Assembly: GCA_026874595.1 (NCBI GenBank)
Contig: CM049307.1
Span: forward strand, 47,839,678-47,903,677
Source of the DNA: Sipunculus nudus
Lineage: Eukaryota > Annelida > Sipuncula > Golfingiida > Sipunculidae
Reading direction: 5' to 3'
Length of the DNA stretch: 64,000 nucleotides
A program made the translations under genes and the position numbers. Below are positions 21,961 through 32,617 of this stretch, piece after piece (the first letter of the stretch is position 1; each line of letters opens with the position of its first letter). The notes under the pieces were generated by a model. That model searched no databases. It saw only the letters and a program-made list of their open reading frames with translations, and was not told the DNA's origin.

Positions 21961-22500
21961 CCGCCCTCACCTTACGTAAATCCTGGCTACGCCCCTGATA
22001 AAGACGTGTCTGCACGGGTGTTGTAATGAATAACTTGGTCCAAGGAAGTGTTGTTTTTGGCTGCCTATCCTCTGGCGGAAGGCATCCCCCGTGCGGTCTG
22101 TCTTCACCCTTTTGATGAACGCGACGCGTGGTGCGACGCGTTTCGTTGACATTCCTGAAGAAGTGTTCCCTTGAGGAGCGCAAAAGGCGTTCCACAGAAA
22201 TCAATCACGACATGAGCGATTTTGGCGGCGTGGTTTGTTAGCGGATCGGGATACCACGCGTAACCCGCGTCAATGGAAAGGATGCATGGATAAAACACGG
22301 ATTCTGACCACCACCGCAACTTAATCGCCCTGCAGAAAAGTTGTCAATAAAAAGGGTCTAACCGCACTGTAAACGCACGGATAATGCATGATTAAAAAAA
22401 ATACACGATTCTTAATGAAGATTGTTGCATCATTTACATTGAACCCAAGTCCGTTGTAGCCTAAAGGTTCGTTAAATTACATGTACCGGTACCTTTGTAC
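21000..22500. other. Intergenic; C-rich low complexity and a GC-rich unassigned stretch
   Basis: Contains a 33-nt poly(C) run (21927-21959), a repeat-end-like CCTGGCTACGCCCCTG (about 21980-21998), and a CpG-rich segment 22000-22330. The latter is open on the minus strand (22319-22104) but not recognised as any family. Translations across the poly(C) run are artefacts. Confidence 0.4.
21927..21959. repeat. Poly(C) run, 33 nt
   Basis: Uninterrupted C run visible directly. It is the longest of the poly(C)/poly(G) runs in the window; shorter ones lie near 5526, 7568, 9930, 16473, 22517, 22888, 43537, 43793, 45743 and 59850. Confidence 0.95.
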
Positions 22501-22829
22501 AGGGGCGTCAATATGGGGGGGGGGTATATACCGCCCCCCCACTTGTTGGTAAGGGGGGGATGGTCAATGTAACTATCCCCCCACTTTTCAGAGAATAATT
22601 ATATAATATTGCAAATGAAATATATTGATAAATAGAATTAAATACTTTGGATCTATTTACTAACAAATGTTATATCTGTATGTTATATAACCTGGCTTAG
22701 AATTCATAAAATAACTTATTTTCTAAAACATTTTAATTATTTGAAATATAATTAAGTATATATATATTTATATAATTATATTTCTGTATAAATATATATA
22801 TAGTTCATTATGTCACTCAGAGACGCTGA

Positions 22830-22834
<5 letters not shown>

Positions 22835-22880
<46 letters not shown>
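22835..22880. repeat. (TA)n(CA)n microsatellite
   Basis: About 16 TA repeats run directly into 7 CA repeats, followed by a poly(C) run at about 22888-22900. Confidence 0.95.
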
Positions 22881-22959
22881 AAGTCATCCCCCCCCCCCCC
22901 TTGAAGAAAAATTTATGCCACTGCCTTTGCTGAAGGAAAACTTATCAAACTAGCTCTCG

Positions 22960-24583
22960 AGGCGTCGCAATCTCAGGCAGTGGTTTGACATATCTGCCTA
23001 AAATTGTGCAGGTTTATACATCATGGACAGCTTTCTTGATTTTATGACAGGTGGCGCCACCTACATTCTAGTTTACGCTGCAGACATCCAAGCTCATATC
23101 TCGGGAACCTTTTGACTAATTGGGCCAATATTTTGCATGTGTATAGATCTCACATAGCTCTTTATTTTACGCAAAACAAGTCGCGCCACCTGCAACCATT
23201 TTTGCACAGCGTCCGTCTGTTTGTCTGCCTTGGGATTAAATCACTCATATCTTGGCGATGGTTTGACATATCTGCCTAAAATTTTACAGGTTTATACATC
23301 CTGGACAGCTTTCTTGATTTTACGATAGATGGCGCCACTTACTTTCTAGTTAACGCTGCAGCATACAAGCTCATATCTTGGGAACCGTTTGACTGATTGG
23401 GCGAAAATTTTGTATGTTTATAGATCTCAAAGATCTTTTTAGCATACACAAAACTGGAGGGAACACCTGTAACCATTTTAGCACAGCGTCCGACTGTTTG
23501 TCTGCCGTGGGCTAATATCACTCATATCTCAATAGTGGTTTGACTTTTCTGCTTAAAATTTTGCGTGTTTATACATCTTGGATAGCTTTCTCGACATTTT
23601 GGCAGGTGACGCCACCTACATTAATGTTAACGCTGCAGACATTCGGGCTTTTATCTCAGGACTCGTTGAACATATCCCCCTGAAATTTTGCATGTATATA
23701 GATCTCACACAGCTCTTAATCATACACAAAATTGGTGGCGCCACCTGCCACCATTTTTGCACAAGCCCTTCTGTGGGATAAACTCACTCATATATATGAA
23801 ATGGTTTGACTTATAAATCTGCCTAAAATTTTGCATATGTACACAACTTGGACAGCTTTCTTGATTTTGTGGTAGGTGGCGCCACTTACTTTCTAGTTTA
23901 CGCTGCAGCATACAAGCTCATATTTTGGGAACCGTTTGACTGATTGGGCCAAAATTTTGCATGTTTATAGATCTCACAGAGCTTTTCAACATACACAAAA
24001 CTGGAGGAAACACCTGCAACCATTTTTGCACAGCGTCCGACTGTTTGTCTGCCGTGGGCTAAAATCACTCATATCTCAATAGGTGTTTGACTTTTCTGCT
24101 TAAAATTTTGCGTGTTTATACATCTTGGATAGCTTTCTCGACATTTTGGCAGGTGGCACCACCTACATTAATGTTAACGCTGCAGACATTCGGGCTTTTA
24201 TCTCAGGACTCGTTGAACATATCCCCCTGAAATTTTGCATGTATATAGATCTCACATAGCTCTTAATCATACACAAAATTGGTGGCGCCACCTGCCACCA
24301 TTTTTGCACAAGCCCTTCTGTGGGATAAAATCACTCATATACATGAAGTGGTTTGACCTATAAATCTGCCTAAAATTTTGCACATGTACACAACTTGGAC
24401 AGCTTTCTTGATTTTGTGGTAGGTGGCGCAACCTACTTACACATTTCGGCTGCAGACATCAATGCTAATATGCAACACACCTCACTCTATTTCCCCTTGC
24501 AACTCAATCCATGCCTCATTTCATCCGTTCCACTCTGATTTTGACGGATACACGTAGTCGCTTGTCGACTACCTGTATTCTAG
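22960..24583 (+). mobile_element. Family D tandem-array element, copy 2
   Basis: Array of the same roughly 268-bp two-part unit as 1-816, with alternating palindromes ACAGGTGGCGCCACCTAC and GGTGGCGCCACCTGC (23050, 23325, 23603, 23737, 23876, 24143, 24281, 24421). Unique 3' segment 24455-24583 with hairpin GTAGTCG/CGACTAC (24554-24572, loop CTTGT) and CTAG at 24580-24583, followed by T. The 5' end adjoins microsatellite and poly(C) and looks truncated; no start hairpin was found. Confidence 0.78.
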
Positions 24584-25661
24584 TTCATTTTCTGTACACG
24601 CACACATTTTTTATACACACGGTATTATATCTCAGAAATGCTTGGAATAAATTACATGACAAAGTATTCGATACACCAAGGTCAAGGACGTTAACCGTCT
24701 GCTCAGCGACTCTATCGTGTCTTTGAAGTTGATTTGGTTATTTCATCATTCTTTCCGTCATTATCGCTGCAACTGTACAAGAAAATCTGCTAACACAGGT
24801 AACTGTTTCCTGAGGTATAAATTGACGTGGTTTTTTTCCTGACAGTTCTGTCATTAGCATTTGATCTAAGGAATATTACAGCAGTACTTAGTTAATGGCT
24901 ATGCAGTACTGCCATTAATTGCAGTGCCAGTAGTGCAAAACATCAATAACGAGCCGACGTCCTTGACCCTAGTGCAGAGCAGCAGATCTCGCTACTGTCG
25001 ATAATAACCGTGATATCGCAATCATTCACCACTTCTATGAATAGTGATATAAATATCTACTTAAGCAATTATTTTCCATCCATTTTTAATTGACGTCCAC
25101 TTCATTTTCAGTCGGTCCTTTATTGATAATTTATATCTTCAAATTACCGGTATAGATCTCGTTTAATGGTTTTTAAAATGTTAGTGACTAGCTACACTAC
25201 ATTTTCATTGGCTACAGTACAGGCAGATTTTTAGTATAATCAGTGTGCTGTGAGAATTATATCGTGACCTAATTAAAAAGTTTGCGTGAAAGTTGTCTTG
25301 TCCCAAGACGCTTTATTCCGATTCGTTCTGCTCCTCTCCATCAACTTATCACAGTTGTGGATTCTGCAACAAGCGTGAAAGATGCAATTAAAATTTACTC
25401 CCTGCAAAAATTCAGGAAGCGCAATACTGCTTACAATCTAAATTAATAACTTGAGCCAACACGATACTTTTCTAGAAGTTTCATCGGTAAATATGCTTTT
25501 CATAGTTGTTTTTAAATGCTTGTTTTACAATGTTTAATGCATTATTTCCACAAATTTATTCTATAATAATGAGAAATGTATAGTTATATAAGAATAAGGC
25601 TTATAGATAACTAATATATTTGATATTTAATGACTAAAAATGCCAAAGTATAGCTTGTAGA

Positions 25662-25793
25662 ATGCGTCGTTTTCTTTGCGACGTCACTGACGTCATTCAT
25701 AACGTTATGTCGGAAGATTATCGAAACATGAGCCGATTAATTCGACCTATGAGACACAATGACCCTCAAACAACTACACCTTTCATTATATAA
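25662..25793 (+). other. Small ORF with a Cys-loop receptor-like stretch, unproven
   Basis: 43 codons, ATG to TAA. The part reading SEDYRNMSRLIRPMRHND resembles the 'DYNxLIRPVxN' N-terminal signature of nicotinic acetylcholine receptor subunits. There is an AG at 25659-25660 but no convincing donor, and the ORF ends in a stop where receptors continue. It could be a decayed exon or chance. Confidence 0.2.
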
Positions 25794-26623
25794 CCCTTAT
25801 TTTTTCTAAAAGTATACATCTCTGTATTTCAGAAATATCTTTTGTTTATAATTTGCGTTAAAAATTGTAAAATTGACTTTAAAAAAAAAACTTAAAAATT
25901 AAACACAGTTACATTTGGAAACGTTAAGATATATAAATCATTTTAAATTGTAGTGAAAATCAAAAATTCTACTGGCCAATATGCCATCACCAGGAGATAA
26001 GCATGATTATAAACCGAACTGCCTTGATGCTACTGTATAGATGTATGTATTATAACTTGCAACTTTAGATATAATTGATCATCTCGCAGTTTAAACTGTG
26101 ATCAGCGACCAAGATCATCCAACATTTGGCAAACAATAATGTATTGTATTGGGAGTTCGATCGCCCGTGTATTACGTAGAGTGACATCATGTATTTTGAC
26201 ACCTCGGGTTATCTACACGATAACAAGAGCTCGAACTGATCAGGTTTCTCAGTGTGGTAAAAGTTGAGATTGAGGCACATATTATAATTTTCTGTGATAC
26301 CAGGTGACAGACTTCTCAGTAACTTGGTAGGTACACTTGCATGTAACTTAGCTGCTTAAGTTACACATTGGCCAGGTTACAGGGTCTAATTCCTTAAGAT
26401 TCAGCCAAGGGTTAAAACATGGAGATACTCAAGGTTAAAAGCCTACTGCTGGCTGAAGCTGTCGTTGTTTTTAATGCTATTGTCAGAATTTGAAAACTGA
26501 ACTGTTAAACCAATGGATGAAACTGCATGAACACATTTTCTTGGCAAAAGTATTCCTCTATGCAGCTCTTATCTGGAAAAGCTATAGCTTGATTTAACGG
26601 TTAAAATACTTTACAAAATAGTT

Positions 26624-26827
26624 TTAAAAAAAGTAATATTGTGCCCTCCCTGAAGACACGCCGACCACAGGTGAGGAGACCTTGAAGTTAGCTGATATAT
26701 AAGAATTAACGGTGACACTGGAGCGGTGATTCAATGTTGAAAGATCTGTATCAAGTTCTATACTGGGTCCGTTTCTTTGGCTTAAACATAAATCTATAGG
26801 ACGGGTCCTGTCATCGACCCTGTCCAT
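26624..26827 (-). other. Unrecognised minus-strand ORF
   Basis: ATG at 26827-26825 and 67 codons. Composition is coding-like (MDRVDDRTRPIDLCLSQRN at the start, then Ser/Asn-rich). The PIDLCLS phrase resembles a CtBP-binding PxDLS motif, but this may be chance. No donor or neighbouring exon was identified. Confidence 0.2.
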
Positions 26828-28103
26828 GTGTATGTTAAATTTGCAAATATTATAAGCTTTTTTGTGGCCAAGGTCTATAAAAAAATATATGATAAAATAT
26901 CGTGTTATCAAGCAAATTGCCCAATGAACTTTATCGTTAAGGCTAGGATATATATATATATGCCTCCATACAGCAACGGTTGTTTTCAGGGGTCATCAGA
27001 GCCTGTTATTTTGAGTGAATTTATACACACATTTATCATGAACTGCCGTATAATCTGTAATTCACATTGAGATTAAACATATCAATTGTAATTTTAACCT
27101 GACATAAAACATGTATACTGTTAGCACGGTATGATTCCTATATCCCAGTGATTTCTTTGTCAAGCATTCTACATGTGGCAAGGGACCGATGTGTTAATTG
27201 GGCATCCCCGAAATTTTGTAACGCTATTCATTTTTCGACCGGTCGTTATAATCTGGGTTTCGTCTGAATATTTAACATCAAATGTACCGAAAGCAAGTTT
27301 TATGTGATGGAACAATGGAAGGAAAACTTCTTGAATTACATATATTCTTTAAAGTCGTTCGTGTTTATGTAAATGCATGCAGTCACAAATAATAAATAAA
27401 GAACTGTTAAGGTACCAAAACACTTGCATATTTACTTCACGGATACTGGACAGATGGTAAGTGTGTACAACTTCATTCTTCAAAATGAGAATCTCTGACT
27501 GCTATTGTTAATGCGTCAAGACCGACTGGCACCCGCCCAATGTCGTGTGATCAGATGCTCAATTAGTAAGGTTAGGAACATATCTTTCTATTAATCAAGG
27601 ATTTTAATTATTATTCTGTCGCTTCCTGAAAGTCCCGCACCATCACAGCGGGAAATTCAGAACCCGAAGAGACAGATGGAATTTTAATACAGCGATACCT
27701 TTTGGCGGGCTCCTTATCCAGACGCTGCTTTTTTGTGGCGCGTGCGCATTAAGGTTAGTTCCCAGATACCTGCACCGGGTGCGCATGTGGTGAATGACCT
27801 ATACACGGACCTCGCCCATCTCAAGCTGACCCAGGTTTCAGACAGCAGCAACCCAAAGACAAAACAAACGTCAGGCAAACAGTTCCAACCGTTTACGTTC
27901 CGCAGAAATGTGCACGGAAGGTTAACCAAAGCCTTTTGTACATCCCGAAGGATTCTTTTCCACACCAGCATTATTTGTAAACTGTCCCTGTTTTACTAGT
28001 CTTGTGCCAGAATAAATGAACTTCAAGTACCCGATTTTTAAAGCTAGTCACCAGGACAGAGAACAAACTATTTGTAACATATTTTAGTTCATATCATGCA
28101 AAG

Positions 28104-28107
28104 TAAC
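28104..28107. repeat. Target-site duplication TAAC, left
   Basis: TAAC immediately precedes the left LTR and is matched at 40188-40191 after the right LTR. Confidence 0.85.
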
Positions 28108-30981
28108 TGTAACCGTGGGTTGGGGACGAAGACCAGTAGACAAGACAAGTTGATTTAATCTGTTTATTCTTACGGTTCCTAAATGGAGTGGCTGGCGAAC
28201 CAGCTAAAATACAAAAATATAAAAGAAATTTAAGATATGAATGTAACAAAGGGTCAAGATAAAAATAATTATTGTTGAATATATATAGCAATTTTCTTAC
28301 TCATCCAGTTATCATTCAATGCAGTTTAGGTACTGAAAACCTGATAAATTTGACAAAGCCATAATGTGAATTTTCTTTTGAAATATGTAAAGTGTTTACA
28401 AATAACCCATCCTTAATTTCTGGCTCTGATACTAAGGATACCTAAACAATTATTATTTAAACTTGAAAACAATCGTAATTTCAAAGAATTATATTGAAAA
28501 TGAATATATCTCTATGATTGATCACAATTTACATAAATTACCATAATAAACAATGTAAAGTTGATTGTATGGAATAAAACCCCATTAACTTACAACAAAT
28601 AGTATGGTTTGTTCTGTACAACAGTTAATCTTGAAAGTCGTCCTGTTGTCTATTGTATGTTTGACCTATAAAAACAAACAATCTTTAATCTGACAGATAG
28701 ATTGTAAAAATCGCTGAGAAATACATAAAATGATATGATATATCTCGGAAGGCATATCAATATAATAAAACATTGTAATGATAAACCCTCTAAGAACTTG
28801 GCATATCCAATACAAATAACATATACATAAATGCCCATGATACTTTCAGTCACTAGAAACCAATTATCTTATCATAAAATTGTACGAAAACAATTACCCA
28901 GGTTTCTATTAGTAACATGTATCAGCATAACACACATACATAAATGTACCCTATGACTTGAAGTGTATAAGCAGACAAATGCAATGCAATAAAATAATTG
29001 AAATAATTTATACACACACAAGTCGGGTAAACAACAAAAGTAACTACACTAAGAGTCCTAAAACATCATGCTCCGCCCAAACATTTTACTACATGCCAAC
29101 AATACAATGCTGCATCTTTATTCCTTTGGACTTGCACAATAACCTCTTTATCCAAAGAGAAAATCCAATAAAATGACAATACACAAAACTAGTAAAACAT
29201 TACATTCAATCCTCAATTATTGATTTTACCATCAATGAATAAAATAATAAATGATTCAAGAAATTCTATGCATAATTAATTAATAATACTCATAAATTGA
29301 CAAAGTAAATTAACTAATTAGCACTGGTACAGTACACTTAGTCATTGTTGAGTGGTCAAGGCCACAAGTACCAGTATCACCTGTTGTAGCTATTGTGGTG
29401 ACATTTTACAGAAAACAACGTAACCCCAAACTGATATACATGACTGTAAGTTGCAGCTGCTTGCCTGCGGGAACAATTAAATGGCACAGTTTGTGTACAA
29501 CATGAGCGACAAGGGTCCCCTGTCCTGGTCTGTGGAACCTGATGTTACAGCCAGACAGCTATTGACCTTAGACATTAAGAGGTCAGGGACTGTCCCCAGC
29601 TCTCTCGCAGAGAGAGAGAAGGGGGGGGGGATGTCAGAGACAACATATGCCATATCTTAGAGGGTAAACAAAACTCATGCCTAGACAGTCCCATATGTAT
29701 ATCCTAAACAGATTTAATTCCACATACTCAGAAATGGGCACACCTGTCACTTATTTAAATGAACATTTAGACAATTATTTTCATGCAAACATTTCAGCCA
29801 ATTAATAATAATAACTCACCAGATATAAATATTGCACATGTTACACTGTCTGCACGTATTCTCTTCATGTTTTGATCTGAAGAGAACATTAAATGAACTA
29901 ACTCTTTCTATCTCACCCTGAATTATATTATGTAACAATAGTCTAGCAAAATTGGGGAAAGGAACACAAGTTGGACTTCTGTGTCTACAGGATACATTTA
30001 ACATGCAGATACTAGACATTTCCTGTCTGATTATACATTACACTCATCAGTGCTTACAGGAATAAATATAAAACAACATTATGTAACAATTCTAATACTC
30101 ATCCCTGAAAGGGACAACCTGCCACATTCCACTGCTATTTCTCAAAAATAACGTAAACAGATTTAAAGAATTACAATGTATTGACATTCTAACAATTAAC
30201 ATAACTGATCAAGCTGTGTTGCATCAAATGAGTGTCTTGAGACATATATATCAATCATACAAATATTCTGACTGGAATTAAAGCCAATCTGTACCTTGGT
30301 ATAAAGTTAACCTTTTAAACTGCAGTTTTTCTTTAATTGATATCTAAGTACTTAAGTAATGACAAGATGGAAAAACTTAAATTACTTATATGACAAAATT
30401 AATAAATAAAAAAAACTCTTAGGACTTAAGAGAGTAGCTTATTAAGTATAAATTCTTTACCTTATATTCAGTTGTTTTCAGCTTTCTTCAGACAGTGGGC
30501 CAAAGCGAGGGCCCCACCCTGAGCAGGGGGTTATGTACCCAGACATCTGGGTCAAGACGCAAAGTAGTCCTACTTGTGTATTAAATATTAAAATACTACC
30601 AAATACATTTATGAATAGAACTTTTGAAATAAACTAAAAACATGTCTGTTCTCTGAACATGTACCCAAATGAAATAATAAAATACATTTATGGTTTCACA
30701 ATGCATGCTCCTACATAAACATTAGGTGATATAGGTCAGTCCTGGATTTCCACAGTAACCAGCAACATGACCATATGTAGCTTTCCCTGTAAAGCGTTTG
30801 TCCAGACTGCTGGAGGCCTGCTGTCATTGTATACTTCAAGGACACTACATGTATCATGTGCACATTGGACTGCACAGTCTAAGTAATCATATTAAAGCAT
30901 TATGTTGAATAAAACAGCAACAAAATTATTAAGAGATGAAAGTTTAAATAGTTGACATGTCTTAATTTAAACTCTGCTACA
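28108..30981 (-). repeat. 3' LTR
   Basis: 2,874 bp. On the minus strand it starts TGTAGCAGAG and ends CACGGTTACA. By eye the only difference from the right LTR is a G-run (about 10 versus 12 G at about 29621). ORFs inside it also occur in the other LTR and are not genes. Confidence 0.95.
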
Positions 30982-30997
30982 TCCACCCCCACTTTTT
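30982..30997 (-). promoter_or_regulatory. Polypurine tract
   Basis: Minus strand AAAAAGTGGGGGTGGA abuts the 3' LTR, the expected plus-strand priming site of reverse transcription. Confidence 0.8.
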
Positions 30998-31231
30998 CAT
31001 TGCCTCGTCCTCGAGCAATGTGTTAGGAGTATACAGGAATAAACACTGACAATAATAAACATATAATACAAATCAAACATAGAACGAAACCAGTCTTTTC
31101 TTTGTAAATTAACCTGGTTTTAAACACAATGCGGCACAAACAAACATTTGCTGTGTAATCTTTGACTTAAGACATATAATATAAATGCAAACAATACAAA
31201 CACTAACAAAACACTAACAAAATAAGGGTAT
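30998..31231 (-). other. Retrotransposon 3' untranslated spacer
   Basis: AT-rich non-coding sequence between the integrase stop and the purine tract. No further ORF. Confidence 0.7.
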
Positions 31232-32617
31232 TTAAACTGTCGTTTCCTTTTTCTGAATTAAACTATTATTCACATAATTACTTAAAGCTGATCTAGGCAG
31301 ATTGTATGGATTTCTATGGTAACCAGCATTTTGTCTGCTTGTTCTCCTCGGTATAAACATCTCATCTTCATCGGATGTCGTCTGAGACACAGAATGGTAT
31401 GATCCTGCATTGGTATCATTTGACAGATTTCCTGCTTCTGTGGATTGTTCATTGTGGCGATAATTAATTAATACTCGGATTTCATCATCATCTGAGCTAC
31501 TTGTACAAGAGGTCTTTCTTGTTAGTTGGCTATGACGCTTTCTTAATTTCTTTTGTACTTGATGATTTGACTTCCTGTCTGGACATGGCCTTAAATCTGC
31601 TCTATTAATCCAATTTGCTTTTCCCAGCCCATCTGTTGGTTCAATTAGATAAATATGTTGGTCATGATTACAGGCCAGGATGACGTATCTTTTTGGATGG
31701 TAAGCATCTTGGAACTTGTTTCTACCTTTAACAGTATGATTCTTTCTGTAGACCTCTGTTCCAACAGCCAAAGAATGGTCTTTGAGTTGACCATCATGAT
31801 GAGTTTTTCTGGTTTCTGCTTTCTGCTTGAGTTGTTCCTGAGCAATCCTGTATATTTCTTTTAGCTTCTGTTGATGTTTTGTCACCCAGTTGTTCATTGT
31901 TGGTTCCTCTGCAGATGCTTCTGTGGTTTCTAATGTATCATCCTGAACAAGATTTCTGAAATTATTTGCATCTCTGCCATACATGAGATAAAATGGCGAA
32001 AACCCTGTTGTAGAATGTGGGGTAGTGTTGTAAAAGAACACGAGCTCATCGAGGTATTCGGGCCATTTCCTTTTCCTCTCTGGAGGTAATGCTCTCAACA
32101 GGTTGTGAAGGGTCCGATTAAAGCGTTCACATTGAGCATTTCCTTGTGGGTGATAGGGTGTCGTTCTTGACTTTTTAATCCCATATAGTTCACAAAGATC
32201 CTTGATCAGTTTTGACTCGAAATCTCTTCCCTGGTCTGAATGAAGCCTCTGTGGGGGACCAAACCTCCTAAACCAATAATTTACCAACACCTTGGCCACA
32301 GTCGTTGACTTTTGATCTTTTGTTGGCACAGCTATTGCATATTTTGTAAAGATATCTGTGAGTACTAGAACATTTTCGTAACCACTTGAAGACTTTTCAA
32401 GTAGCGTGAAATCCATCGCTAACACTTCCAATGGTTTCGTTGAAAGTAAACTACCAAGCGAAGTTTTGACTTTGATTGGTTTTGCCAAAGCACACCTTTC
32501 ACATTGTTCAATATATTCCTTAATTTCTTGATGCATCTTGGGCCAAAAGTATTTTTCCTTAATCAACAGTTCTGTTCGTTCAATACCTTGGTGTCCATGA
32601 TGGGCATGACTATTTTG
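31232..32617 (-). CDS. pol: Retrotransposon integrase (pol segment after in-frame TAA)
   Basis: Same frame as RT, separated only by TAA 32620-32618. The N-terminal zinc finger is visible: HHGHQGIERTELL with CERC about 30 residues on. The DDE core has D in LAMDFTLLE, D in HSDQGRDFES and E in NAQCERFNRTL, with PYHPQGN between. The C-terminal part is basic and Ser/Thr-rich with no clear chromodomain. It inserts the cDNA. The first ATG-like start lies after the zinc finger, so without readthrough the finger is lost. Confidence 0.9.
   Translation of the reverse strand, partial: QNSHAHHGHQGIERTELLIKEKYFWPKMHQEIKEYIEQCERCALAKPIKVKTSLGSLLSTKPLEVLAMDFTLLEKSSSGYENVLVLTDIFTKYAIAVPTKDQKSTTVAKVLVNYWFRRFGPPQRLHSDQGRDFESKLIKDLCELYGIKKSRTTPYHPQGNAQCERFNRTLHNLLRALPPERKRKWPEYLDELVFFYNTTPHSTTGFSPFYLMYGRDANNFRNLVQDDTLETTEASAEEPTMNNWVTKHQQKLKEIYRIAQEQLKQKAETRKTHHDGQLKDHSLAVGTEVYRKNHTVKGRNKFQDAYHPKRYVILACNHDQHIYLIEPTDGLGKANWINRADLRPCPDRKSNHQVQKKLRKRHSQLTRKTSCTSSSDDDEIRVLINYRHNEQSTEAGNLSNDTNAGSYHSVSQTTSDEDEMFIPRRTSRQNAGYHRNPYNLPRSALSNYVNNSLIQKKETTV

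Larger units (their letters stand above)
24584..28103. other. Intergenic, mostly unannotated
   Basis: AT-rich, with no confident gene. Items noted separately: a 43-codon ORF 25662-25793 with a Cys-loop-receptor-like phrase, a CRE palindrome at 25688-25695, and a minus-strand ORF 26827-26624 of coding-like composition. 27730-28000 is open on both strands but unrecognised. Confidence 0.4.

Noticed and set aside
21817-22204. ORFs with poly-proline or poly-glycine
   Set aside because: They translate the 33-nt poly(C) run and low-complexity flanks. No domain or splice support.
28094-30019. Several 60-90-codon ORFs (e.g. 28650-28853, 28958-29176)
   Set aside because: Each is repeated exactly in the other LTR about 9.2 kb away. 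They are LTR sequence without recognisable protein features.
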